DNA from: Halorubellus salinus
GTDB taxonomy: Archaea > Halobacteriota > Halobacteria > Halobacteriales > Natrialbaceae
Length of the DNA: 64,000 bases
Assembly (NCBI RefSeq): GCF_020567525.1
Contig: NZ_JAJCVI010000008.1
Location: 1 to 64,000, forward strand
Reading direction: 5' to 3'
Part shown: one piece after another, positions 40,083-47,497 of the stretch
Numbering within the stretch: the first letter of the stretch is position 1
Layout of the letters: each line of letters starts with the position of its first letter
The notes under the pieces: generated by a model
The model's database searches: none
Told to the model about the DNA's origin: nothing
What the model saw: the letters and a program-made list of their open reading frames with translations, nothing else
Position numbers and translations under genes: made by a program

Positions 40083-41366
40083 TCAGACGACGTAGTCGGT
40101 GAGCGTGCCGAGGACGCGGTCGGCGCCGCGGACGATGGCGCCCGCGTCGTGGTACCGCCACTCGCGGTCGGCGTAGACGGCGAGGAACGGGGCTGACGTG
40201 TGGTAGCCGACGGGGACGTGGAGCGACGGTTCGACGGCCACCCAGTCGTCGTCGCCGATGGTCACGGCGTCGTGGTCGTAGGGGAGTGCGGGGACGTCGT
40301 CGGGGTGGACGCCGAGGAGGACGTGCCCGGACTGGAAGAGGAGCGCGGTCCGGCAGTCGAACGCGTGGTGGAGGAGGCCGGCGAGCAGGTACGTGCGGTC
40401 CTTGCAGTCGCCGACGCCGGCGACGAGGGTCTCCTCGACGGTCCGGTGGTAGTCGTACGCGCCGACGGTGTCGGCGTCGTACCCGTACTCGATGGCCTGG
40501 ACGAACCTGACGAGTGCGTCGAACCGCTGGCCGGGGTCGAGCGACGCGAGGCCGCCGTCGGTGCCCGGTCGCTCGACGCCTCCGCCGTCCGTGGTCCGGG
40601 TCGCGGTGTCGCTCCCTGTCGGGGTGTCGCTCCGGCGAGCGGAATGGTCGAGGCGCGCGAGCAGGTGCGCGGCGATGGGGTTCTCGCGGGACGCCTCGTA
40701 CGTCCGGACGTACCCGCGGTCGGCGGCGACGGCGGCTTCGTGCGTCGACCGGCGTACCCGGTAGTCGACGGTCCAGGTCGCGTCGTCGACGTCGCGCCAG
40801 CGGTACGTCAGCACGTAGTCGTTCCCGTCGTGTCGTCGCTCGAACGCGCCGCCGTCGACCGTGGACGCGGCGTCGGCGACGCGCGGTGCGCGGACGGCAC
40901 TGCCCGGAGAGGTCCACGCGTACGGCGCGGACTCGCAGAGGTACGCGCGGGGTTCGGCGTCCGGGCCGGGACGTGCGTACACCTCGTAGAACCATGGGTC
41001 GTGGTCGGGTTCGAGCGCGTCCTGGGCGACGTCGACGGTGACCGTCGTCCCGGTCGCGTCCGCGTCGACGCGCACGCGGTCGCTCGCCGCTCGCGATCGC
41101 ACGCGACCGTCCGGGTACGTGCGCCGGTAGACGACGACTCGGATCGGCTCACGCGACTCGGTCGCGGTCAGCGAGACGGTCACGGTGTCGTCGTCGACGG
41201 CGTCGACGCGAGCGGACAGCGCGCGGTCGCGGACGGCGGGCGTCGCGCGTGGCTCCGGAGGGGCGCTCCACAGCCCGAGGTGTCGGCGAGCTGCACGCAG
41301 CGTGACGTCGCCGAGGAGACCACTTCCAAGCACCGTACCTGCAGTCAGGAACCGACGACGGTCCAT
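40083..41366 (-). CDS. Tat-exported transglutaminase-like (cysteine-protease fold) protein
   Basis: 427 residues. N-terminal MDRRRFLTAGTVLGSGLLG is a twin-arginine signal without an obvious lipobox Cys. A beta-rich region (about 40-230) is followed by a transglutaminase-like core: AIEYGYDADTVGAYDYHRTV, VGDCKDRTYLLAGLLHHAFD (about 317-336; catalytic Cys in GDCKD) and QSGHVLLGVHPDDVP (catalytic His). The acid residue is probably in DDDWVAVEPSLH. It should act outside the cell or at the surface on proteins; target unknown. Confidence 0.85.
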   Translation of the reverse strand: MDRRRFLTAGTVLGSGLLGDVTLRAARRHLGLWSAPPEPRATPAVRDRALSARVDAVDDDTVTVSLTATESREPIRVVVYRRTYPDGRVRSRAASDRVRVDADATGTTVTVDVAQDALEPDHDPWFYEVYARPGPDAEPRAYLCESAPYAWTSPGSAVRAPRVADAASTVDGGAFERRHDGNDYVLTYRWRDVDDATWTVDYRVRRSTHEAAVAADRGYVRTYEASRENPIAAHLLARLDHSARRSDTPTGSDTATRTTDGGGVERPGTDGGLASLDPGQRFDALVRFVQAIEYGYDADTVGAYDYHRTVEETLVAGVGDCKDRTYLLAGLLHHAFDCRTALLFQSGHVLLGVHPDDVPALPYDHDAVTIGDDDWVAVEPSLHVPVGYHTSAPFLAVYADREWRYHDAGAIVRGADRVLGTLTDYVV

Positions 41367-41475
41367 TGCCGTCGTCTTGTCTTCCGGGACGACATGCTTA
41401 CTGCCCCGTTGGCGAGCAGTTGGTTACCACTCGGCGACCACGTGACCACGCGGCGACCGAACGGGCCCGTCGGGG

Positions 41476-41850
41476 TCAGACGCCGGGGACGCCGTAGGCG
41501 TCGACGGCGGTAACGCCGAGTATCGAGAGGAGCGAGAGCACGACGAGCGCCGCTATCCACGCGAAGACGCCGATGAGGCCGGCGCGCAGCCAGCCCGCGC
41601 GGTACCGCCACTTGACGACGCCCACCCAGACGACGAGGGCGAGGACGCTCGCGAGCGACCCGAGGGAGACGTCGGCGAGCGAGAACGCGACCTCGACGCC
41701 GGTCCACGCGAGCGACCCGAGGAGCGCCGTGACGATGGCGTACGTGTAGTCCTTGCCTTTGAGTGCGAACGTCGCGCCGAGGTGGATTGCCGCGCCACCG
41801 ACGAGGAGCGATACGACGAACACGATGACGCTGGAGACCGTCGTTGCCAT
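41476..41850 (-). CDS. Four-helix membrane protein, function unknown
   Basis: 124 residues: helices at VIVFVVSLLVGGAAIHLG, YAIVTALLGSLAWTGVEVAF, VLALVVWVGVVKWRYRAGW and IGVFAWIAALVVLSLLSIL. Leaderless-type TATA GTTTTATCC (about 41873-41881) lies 24-31 nt upstream. No motif beyond hydrophobicity. Same strand as the TRAM protein but with its own promoter. Confidence 0.75.
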   Translation of the reverse strand: MATTVSSVIVFVVSLLVGGAAIHLGATFALKGKDYTYAIVTALLGSLAWTGVEVAFSLADVSLGSLASVLALVVWVGVVKWRYRAGWLRAGLIGVFAWIAALVVLSLLSILGVTAVDAYGVPGV

Positions 41851-41872
41851 AGTACGGTCGACGCCGGGGGGC

Positions 41873-41881
41873 GGGATAAAA
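41873..41881 (-). promoter_or_regulatory. TATA-like box for the four-helix membrane protein
   Basis: GTTTTATCC on the minus strand, 23-31 nt before the ATG at 41850. Confidence 0.45.
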
Positions 41882-41932
41882 CGATGGCCGCGATGATTCG
41901 ACTGGCGTCGCGTCACGCCGCCGTGGGCGTGG

Positions 41933-42289
41933 TCAGCGTTCGCGCTCGAACGTCGCGTCGGCGGACGTCCGGCCGTCGTTCCAGGAGAGCACGGTCGCTT
42001 CGATGACGTCCCCGACCTGGACGCTCGCGGGGACGTCCTCGACGAACAGCACGAACCCTTCGACCTTCCCGACGGCGATGGACTCGCCGGAGTGGTGCGT
42101 GGTGAACTCGTGGACGCCGAACTCGTAGGTCTCGCCGAGGTCGACGGGCGGGTCGCGTTCTTGCGCGTCGGCGTGCGCTCGCTGTGACTTCCTGGCCTCC
42201 GCGTTCTTCCCCTTCCGGAGGACGAGCAGCGCGAACCCCGACCCGACGACGGCGATTGCGGCGGCGGCGACGACGTAGACGTACTCCAT
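41933..42289 (-). CDS. TRAM-domain protein with N-terminal membrane anchor
   Basis: 118 residues from ATG 42289. One N-terminal helix (MEYVYVVAAAAIAVVGSGFA and LLVL), a basic patch RKGKNAEARKSQ, then a TRAM beta-barrel: VDLGETYEFGVHEFTTHHSG, ESIAVGKVEGFVLFVEDVPA, VQVGDVIEATVLSWND. Stand-alone TRAM proteins bind RNA in archaea; fusion to a membrane helix would hold RNA binding at the membrane. Confidence 0.82.
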   Translation of the reverse strand: MEYVYVVAAAAIAVVGSGFALLVLRKGKNAEARKSQRAHADAQERDPPVDLGETYEFGVHEFTTHHSGESIAVGKVEGFVLFVEDVPASVQVGDVIEATVLSWNDGRTSADATFERER

Positions 42290-42312
42290 GCGAAGTCGGT
42301 GGACCGCGACCG

Positions 42313-42321
42313 AGTTAAACG
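42313..42321 (-). promoter_or_regulatory. TATA-like box for the TRAM protein
   Basis: CGTTTAACT on the minus strand, 24-32 nt before the ATG at 42289. Confidence 0.45.
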
Positions 42322-42440
42322 CCGGTGACTCGCCGGCAGCGGCCGCGTCGACGCGACAGATTCGGTCGTGGTGCGGCGGTCGCCAACGTCTCTTGGCCGC
42401 CACCCCAATCGCTTTGAGGGCATAGGTTCTCGCACTCACC

Positions 42441-43271
42441 ATGACGACACCACCGCGAACGGCGAGCGACGTGCCTCACGCGAAGGACATGCCGATGCTC
42501 GGCCTGGGGACGTGGCAGAACGACGAGCGAGAGCAGTGCGCGGCGTCCGTGCAGACCGCGCTCGACATGGGGTACCGGCACATCGACACCGCGCAGGTGT
42601 ACGGGAACGAGGCTGGCGTCGGGGACGGGATCGAGGCGGCCGACGTCGACCGCGAGGACGTCTTCCTCGCGACGAAGGTCTGGATCGACAACCTCAGTCA
42701 CGACGACGTGCTCGCGACGACCGAGGAGAGCCTCGAGAAGCTCGGGGTGGACTACGTCGACCTCCTCTACGTGCACTGGCCGTCGCGAACGTACGACCCG
42801 GCGGACACGCTCGCGGCGTTCGACGCGCTCGCCGAGGACGGCACCATCGAGCACGTCGGCGTGTCGAACTTCGAGCCCGAGCACGTCGAGGAAGCGGAGG
42901 AGATACTCGCAGCGGACGTGTTCGCGAACCAGGTTGAGTGCCATCCGTTCCTCCAGCAGGCGGAACTCCGCGCGGCCTGCGACGAGCACGACGTCGAGCT
43001 CGTCGCGTACTCGCCGCTCGCGCGCGGCAGCGTGTTCGACGAACCCGTCATCTCGGAGATCGCCCAGAAGCACGACGTGAGCGAGGCGCAGGTGAGTCTC
43101 GCGTGGCTCCGCGAACAGGGCATCACGGCGATACCGAAGGCGACGGGGCACGCGCACATCGAGGACAACTGGCTGAGCCTCGGCGTCGACCTGGACGACG
43201 GCGACCTGGAGCGCATCGCGCGGCTCGACCGTTCCGACCGCGAGGTCGACCCCGGGTTCGCGCCCTGGTAG
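42441..43271 (+). CDS. Aldo/keto reductase
   Basis: 276 residues, a full (beta/alpha)8 AKR. Catalytic tetrad visible: Asp and Tyr in HIDTAQVYGNEAG, Lys in FLATKVWID, His in YVHWPSRTY. NADPH-binding residues lie in IPKATGHAHIEDN near the C-terminus. AKRs reduce aldehydes, ketones or sugar carbonyls; the substrate is not predictable here. Stand-alone on the plus strand. Confidence 0.92.
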   Translation: MTTPPRTASDVPHAKDMPMLGLGTWQNDEREQCAASVQTALDMGYRHIDTAQVYGNEAGVGDGIEAADVDREDVFLATKVWIDNLSHDDVLATTEESLEKLGVDYVDLLYVHWPSRTYDPADTLAAFDALAEDGTIEHVGVSNFEPEHVEEAEEILAADVFANQVECHPFLQQAELRAACDEHDVELVAYSPLARGSVFDEPVISEIAQKHDVSEAQVSLAWLREQGITAIPKATGHAHIEDNWLSLGVDLDDGDLERIARLDRSDREVDPGFAPW

Positions 43272-43347
43272 CGTGCCGGTGCTGGCGCGCGGTCTCGTGG
43301 CGGCTGGAGCCACAAACGTTCAAACGATGGGGGTCGTGCGGTAGCGT

Positions 43348-44070
43348 ATGAGTGGCCTGGTCGAAGGGGTCGCGGTCGACGTGCGGCGACTCCACGAGTC
43401 GTGGATGGCGTTGTTCTTCCCGCGCCAGCGGACCGAGGAGTCCCGCGTGCTCGGGAAGTGGACGCCGGAGACGACGAGCGGGATGGTCGCGTACCGCGCG
43501 TGGGGCGCGCTCGGTGCGCTCTTCGTGCTGGTGGGGTATCCGCTCGCGCTCGCGGGCGTCGTCCTCCGGTATCTCGCGTGGAGCGCCGACTCGACGAGTA
43601 CGCGCCTGGGGTTGCTCGGGACGGTGTTCCTCGCGCTCCTGGCGTGGGGCGTGCTCGCGGCCGCGTCGTACTTCCGGTTCACGTTCGGTGGGTTCCTCGC
43701 GATGGTGGTGGCGGCGGTCGTCGCGACGGCGTGTGCGGGGCTGGCGTTCCTGTTCTCGCAGGTCGGTGGGCGCGGCACGACCGTGTTCGCGGCGTATCCC
43801 GCGGCGGTGACCGCGTTGTTCCTGCCGCCGGTCGTCGCGGCGTTCTACTCGCCGGCGCTCGGCGACGTCGTGTTCGGTGGGAGCGAGAGCGTCGCGGCGT
43901 GGTTCCTCGACAACGTCCTCGCGCTCGGTGGCATCAACGAGTACCTGCGGACCGAGTACGACCTCACCGGAGTCGCGTACGTCGCGATGTGGCTCGCGGT
44001 GTCCGTCCCGCTCGGGTGGATCGTCGGCATTCTGGTGTCGCTCGCGAACGCGGCACGGCCGACCGCGTAG
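43348..44070 (+). CDS. Six-helix membrane protein, function unknown
   Basis: 240 residues. A cytoplasmic N-terminus with LHESWMALFFPRQRTEESRV precedes helices at GALGALFVLVGYPLALAGVV, LLGTVFLALLAWGVLAAASY, FLAMVVAAVVATACAGLAFL and others, ending WIVGILVSLANAA. The opening resembles YIP1-type haloarchaeal membrane proteins but no signature settles it. Confidence 0.72.
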   Translation: MSGLVEGVAVDVRRLHESWMALFFPRQRTEESRVLGKWTPETTSGMVAYRAWGALGALFVLVGYPLALAGVVLRYLAWSADSTSTRLGLLGTVFLALLAWGVLAAASYFRFTFGGFLAMVVAAVVATACAGLAFLFSQVGGRGTTVFAAYPAAVTALFLPPVVAAFYSPALGDVVFGGSESVAAWFLDNVLALGGINEYLRTEYDLTGVAYVAMWLAVSVPLGWIVGILVSLANAARPTA

Positions 44071-44149
44071 GACGCCGGGACTTTCGCGGCGGGCCTGTCG
44101 GGGGTTCCGCGACCGTCATCTTCTCGTCGTCGCACTCGTATCGTCCGGT

Positions 44150-44344
44150 ATGGAGTTCAATCAAGCTACAACGATCGGTATCTTCCTGCTCGTCGTCGTC
44201 GTCGGCGTCGGCGGCTTGCTCGCGTCGGGCGTGATGGCGGCGTCGACGGTCCTGATGATGGTCGCACCGTCCGTGCTCGTCTTCGGCGGTCTCTGTCTGT
44301 TCCTCGGCGTCAAGCACGGCGAGCACCGCGCTCGCGGTGCCTGA
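44150..44344 (+). CDS. Small two-helix membrane protein (possibly DUF7333)
   Basis: 64 residues: MEFNQATTIGIFLLVVVVGV, a Gly/Ala linker, then LMMVAPSVLVFGGLCLFLGV and a basic KHGEHRARGA tail. The start ATG 44150 begins a clear first helix; the longer upstream frame is noise. Function unknown. Confidence 0.7.
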   Translation: MEFNQATTIGIFLLVVVVGVGGLLASGVMAASTVLMMVAPSVLVFGGLCLFLGVKHGEHRARGA

Positions 44345-44413
44345 CGGACTGCGTGGACGCTTCACCGTCCCCGGTCGTCGACGGGGTCACTGAACGAGGA
44401 ACCGGGAGCCTGA

Positions 44414-45361
44414 TTACATGTAACCGAGGTCTCGGAGGCGCGCCATGATGTCCTCCTTGTCCTGGGCGCGACCTTCGCGCTCGGTCGTCCCTTCGACGTC
44501 CTGGGTCCACGCGGCGCGGTCGTCGCTCGCGGCCGAACCCTCCTTCGTGCCGAGGCTCCGGTAGCCGTCGAAGTACAGCGGGTGCACGGGGAGGTCCTCG
44601 ACCGCGACGTCCTCGGGGAGGTCTTCGGCGTCGACGGGGACGTGCCCCTCGGGGTAATCGGGGGCGCTGTCGGGAACGACGTACCTCCAGATGGCGTCCC
44701 AGACCGCTCGTTCGTCGAACGCGAGGATGGGGTGCACGCGGTCGTGAGGCGGGTACTTCTCGGCGTCGTGGCGCGGACTGAAGAACGTCTCCGTCGCCCG
44801 CGCGTCCTGCTCGTCCCACCGGATGCCGGAGAAGACGCCGTCGAACCCGCGGTCGGTGATGGTCTCGTTGAGCGCGACGGTCTTCAGGAGGTGATTCCCG
44901 GCGAGCGTGTCCGGCGAGAACACGAACGTGTCGGCGTCGTACTCGAGGACGTCGCGAAGTTCGCGCTGCGTGTGCTCGGGGAGGTCCGCGACCGCGATCT
45001 CGCTCCCCGGCTCGAAGCCGGCGAACGTCTCGTTGCGCGCGACGACGAGCTCGAATCCCCACTCGTCAGCCCAGCGTTCCGCGAACGCGATGGTCTCCTC
45101 GAAGTGACGGTAGTGGTCGAGGAACACGAGCGGCGGCAGGTCGAACCCGCCTTCGAGCGCGACCTCGCGGACGACGTACGCGACGACCGTCGAGTCCTTC
45201 CCGCCCGTGAACATCACGGCCGGATTCCGGTACTGGTCGAGTGCCGTGCGGACGGTCTCGGCGGCGACACCGAACTTCGATTCGAGCGACGGGTAGTCCG
45301 CTGCCGTCTCGCTCGCACCGCTCTCGTAGTCGACCGTGACGTACTCGGGGAACGTACTCAT
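44414..45361 (-). CDS. PP-loop ATP-pyrophosphatase, CysD/PAPS-reductase family, paralogue 2
   Basis: 315 residues. PP-loop MFTGGKDSTVVAYVV (about 50-64), LVFLDHYRHFEETI, ALNETITDRGFDGVFSGIRW, DEQDARATETFFSPRHD and PPHDRVHPILAFDERAVW define the adenylyl/PAPS-reductase-like fold. The tail TTEREGRAQDKEDIMARLRD then LGYM resembles the CysD C-terminus (TTERxGR). There is no Cys-rich 4Fe-4S APS-reductase motif, and no CysN GTPase partner nearby. Likely activates a sulfur-containing or nucleotide substrate; exact reaction unknown. Close paralogue of the gene at 45559-46527. Confidence 0.85.
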   Translation of the reverse strand: MSTFPEYVTVDYESGASETAADYPSLESKFGVAAETVRTALDQYRNPAVMFTGGKDSTVVAYVVREVALEGGFDLPPLVFLDHYRHFEETIAFAERWADEWGFELVVARNETFAGFEPGSEIAVADLPEHTQRELRDVLEYDADTFVFSPDTLAGNHLLKTVALNETITDRGFDGVFSGIRWDEQDARATETFFSPRHDAEKYPPHDRVHPILAFDERAVWDAIWRYVVPDSAPDYPEGHVPVDAEDLPEDVAVEDLPVHPLYFDGYRSLGTKEGSAASDDRAAWTQDVEGTTEREGRAQDKEDIMARLRDLGYM

Positions 45362-45510
45362 ACCGCTCGAGACGCGCCCGGAGGTCTTGGTTGTATGCTG
45401 ACATCCAGTAGCACAGGAATCGACTACCAGCGCTCGCTGCGAGTAGCCGCCTGCTACGCGGGTGGGCGTCGAAGCGTCGAACGAAAAACGGCGTTCGGGT
45501 ACGACCCGCG

Positions 45511-45560
45511 AGTCGCCGGTCGCTCGTCAGTCGCCGGTCGCTCGTCAGTCGCCGGTCGTC
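45511..45560. repeat. Tandem repeat, 18-bp unit, at the 3' end of a PP-loop gene
   Basis: AGTCGCCGGTCGCTCGTC is repeated exactly at 45511-45528 and 45529-45546, with a partial third copy to 45560. The array abuts the stop codon of the minus-strand gene starting at 46527. Confidence 0.8.
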
Positions 45561-46527
45561 ACATGTAACCGAGGTCGCGCAGGCGCTCCATCAGGTCCTC
45601 CTTGTCCTGGGCGCGGCCCGCGCGCTCGGTCGTGTTGTCGAGGTCCTGGAGCCACGCCGGCTCCTCCGCGGACTTGTCCGTCGACACCTCGCTCCCCAGC
45701 GAGCGGAAGCCAGCGAAGTACTTCGGGCTCACGGGGATGTCCTCCTGCTCGATGCCCTCGGGCAGGTCGGTGTCGCTCTGGGGCACGTAGCCTTCCTCGG
45801 GGTAGCCTTCGACGACGTCCGGGATGGTGAAGTGCCAGAACGTGTCCCAGACCGCGCGCTCGTCGAAGTGCAGGATGGGCTGGATGCGGTCGTGGGGCGG
45901 GTAGATGTCGGGGTCGTGGCGCGGACTGAAGAACGTCTCGTCCGCGCGAGCTTCCTGTTCGTCCCAGCGGACGCCCGAGAGGATGCCATCGACGTCGTAC
46001 TCCTCGATGGCGTCGTTGAGCGCCACCGTCTTCAGGAGGTGGTTGCCGACGTACGTGTCGAGCAGGAACGGGAACGAGTCCTCCTCGTACTCGAGGATGT
46101 TGCGGACGTGGTGCTGGTTGTGCTCGCTGAGTTCGTCGATCTCGATGTCGTCGCCGGGTTCGAGGTCGCGCTCCTCGACGATGGAGCCGATGTCCTCGTT
46201 GCGCGCCCAGATGACGTCGAGGTCCCACTCGTCGGCCCAGTGCTTCGCGAAGTCGATGAGCTCCTCGAAGTGCTGGAAGTGGTCGATGAAGACGACCGGC
46301 GGGACTTCCAGGTCGAAGCGGTCGGCGACCTCCTTGACGAAGTACAGGGTGAGCGTCGAGTCCTTCCCGCCGGTCCACATGACGACGGGGTTCTCGTACT
46401 CCTCGAGGCCCTTCTTCGTGACCTCGATGGCTTTCTCGATCTTGTGTTCGACCGAGGGGTAGTCCTCGGGGGTCTCGCCTTCGCCGTCCGTGTAGTCGAC
46501 GTCGAGGTAGTCGGGGAAGTCGGCCAT
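45559..46527 (-). CDS. PP-loop ATP-pyrophosphatase, CysD/PAPS-reductase family, paralogue 1
   Basis: 322 residues. PP-loop MWTGGKDSTLTLYFV (about 49-63), VVFIDHFQHFEELI, NHLLKTVALNDAIEEYDVDG, LSGVRWDEQEARADETFFSP and PPHDRIQPILHFDERAVW; tail TTERAGRAQDKEDLMERLRD, LGYM nearly identical to paralogue 2. As there, no 4Fe-4S motif and no CysN. It has a leaderless-type promoter carrying a 16-bp element shared with another gene. Adenylylation for sulfate assimilation or a sulfur/selenium-transfer relative are the main options. Confidence 0.87.
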   Translation of the reverse strand: MADFPDYLDVDYTDGEGETPEDYPSVEHKIEKAIEVTKKGLEEYENPVVMWTGGKDSTLTLYFVKEVADRFDLEVPPVVFIDHFQHFEELIDFAKHWADEWDLDVIWARNEDIGSIVEERDLEPGDDIEIDELSEHNQHHVRNILEYEEDSFPFLLDTYVGNHLLKTVALNDAIEEYDVDGILSGVRWDEQEARADETFFSPRHDPDIYPPHDRIQPILHFDERAVWDTFWHFTIPDVVEGYPEEGYVPQSDTDLPEGIEQEDIPVSPKYFAGFRSLGSEVSTDKSAEEPAWLQDLDNTTERAGRAQDKEDLMERLRDLGYM

Positions 46528-46530
46528 CTG

Positions 46531-46546
46531 TAATGAGATGTAATTA
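46531..46546 (-). promoter_or_regulatory. Shared 16-bp promoter element, copy 2
   Basis: TAATTACATCTCATTA (minus strand), 3 nt before the ATG at 46527 and downstream of a CCTTAACC TATA-like block. A second match, AAGGGTCTTTTGGACGAC at 46558-46575, parallels AAGGTCTTGTGGACGAC at 34845-34861, so the whole promoter is similar. Confidence 0.65.
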
Positions 46547-46729
46547 GAGCCTGGGTTAAGGGTCTTTTGGACGACTCAGCACGCGTTGTGGTACGTCTTA
46601 GCACACCAATGCGCTCGTTTCGGGGAGGCGACACCACCCGCGAGACCACGCGAACCGACCAGCCGACGGGTCGATACCCAGACGGGAACAGCCGGAAGGT
46701 TGATTGGCGCTTGCCGACACCACTGGTGC

Positions 46730-47446
46730 ATGGAATCGACGCGGAGCGTGGGTGTCGTCGCGCTCGTCCTCGTGGTGGTGACGAGCGGCTGCATCGGGTT
46801 CGTCACGGGCGAGGAGGCGCTCGTCTACCAGGCTAACGAGGTGAGCGTCGACGCGGACGCGAAGACGGCGACCGGGTACGAACGGCAACTGCGCGAGGAA
46901 CTCACCGTGAACCAGACCGTCTCCGACCGACGGATCGAGGTGAACAACTGGTACCTGCGCTACGAGAAGTACGACGACATCGCCGAGGAGACCACGGGCG
47001 TGCTCGCGGTCGTCTCGACGCACCGCGTCGACGTGTTCGGGCACACGACGAACCCGTACGCGAACATGAGTTACGGCGGTCTCCTCGCGAACCTCACCGC
47101 GGACTACGACACCGCGTTCGGGAACCTCGAGAACGCGCGGTTCGTCGAGAACAAGACCGCGACCGTCCTCGGCAAGGAGGCGCGCGTCGGCGTGTTCGCG
47201 ACGACCACCACGTTCGGCGGCGAGGAGGTCGAGGTGAAACTGTACGTCACGCGAGTGCGTCACGGCGACGACATAGTGCTCGCCATCGGCGGGCACCCGA
47301 CGAAGCTCCCGGCGGGCGAACAGGAGATCCTCGCGATGATCGAGGGCATCCAGCATGAGACCGACGAGAACGCGAGCGAACGCGTCGCATCCACCGGCTT
47401 CGACGCCGGCGTCTCCGCGGCGATTGTCGCCGCAGACGCGAACTGA
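46730..47446 (+). CDS. Secreted lipoprotein, DUF6517-like
   Basis: 238 residues. Signal MESTRSVGVVALVLVVVTSG with lipobox TSGC (Cys about 21), then a mature domain that includes EALVYQANEVSVDADAKT, LREELTVNQTVSDRRIEVNN, STHRVDVFGHTTNPYANMSY and a long beta region. This matches the haloarchaeal DUF6517 pattern. Anchored on the outer face of the membrane; role unknown. Upstream spacer 46528-46729 contains no further gene. Confidence 0.82.
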   Translation: MESTRSVGVVALVLVVVTSGCIGFVTGEEALVYQANEVSVDADAKTATGYERQLREELTVNQTVSDRRIEVNNWYLRYEKYDDIAEETTGVLAVVSTHRVDVFGHTTNPYANMSYGGLLANLTADYDTAFGNLENARFVENKTATVLGKEARVGVFATTTTFGGEEVEVKLYVTRVRHGDDIVLAIGGHPTKLPAGEQEILAMIEGIQHETDENASERVASTGFDAGVSAAIVAADAN

Positions 47447-47497
47447 GCCACCACCGCCACGCGGCGGGTCGGTCCGAACGAGGTCGAGACCCGGCGG

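Noticed and set aside
45511-45560. Possible CRISPR array
   Set aside because: Repeats are adjacent with no spacers, and no cas gene is near.
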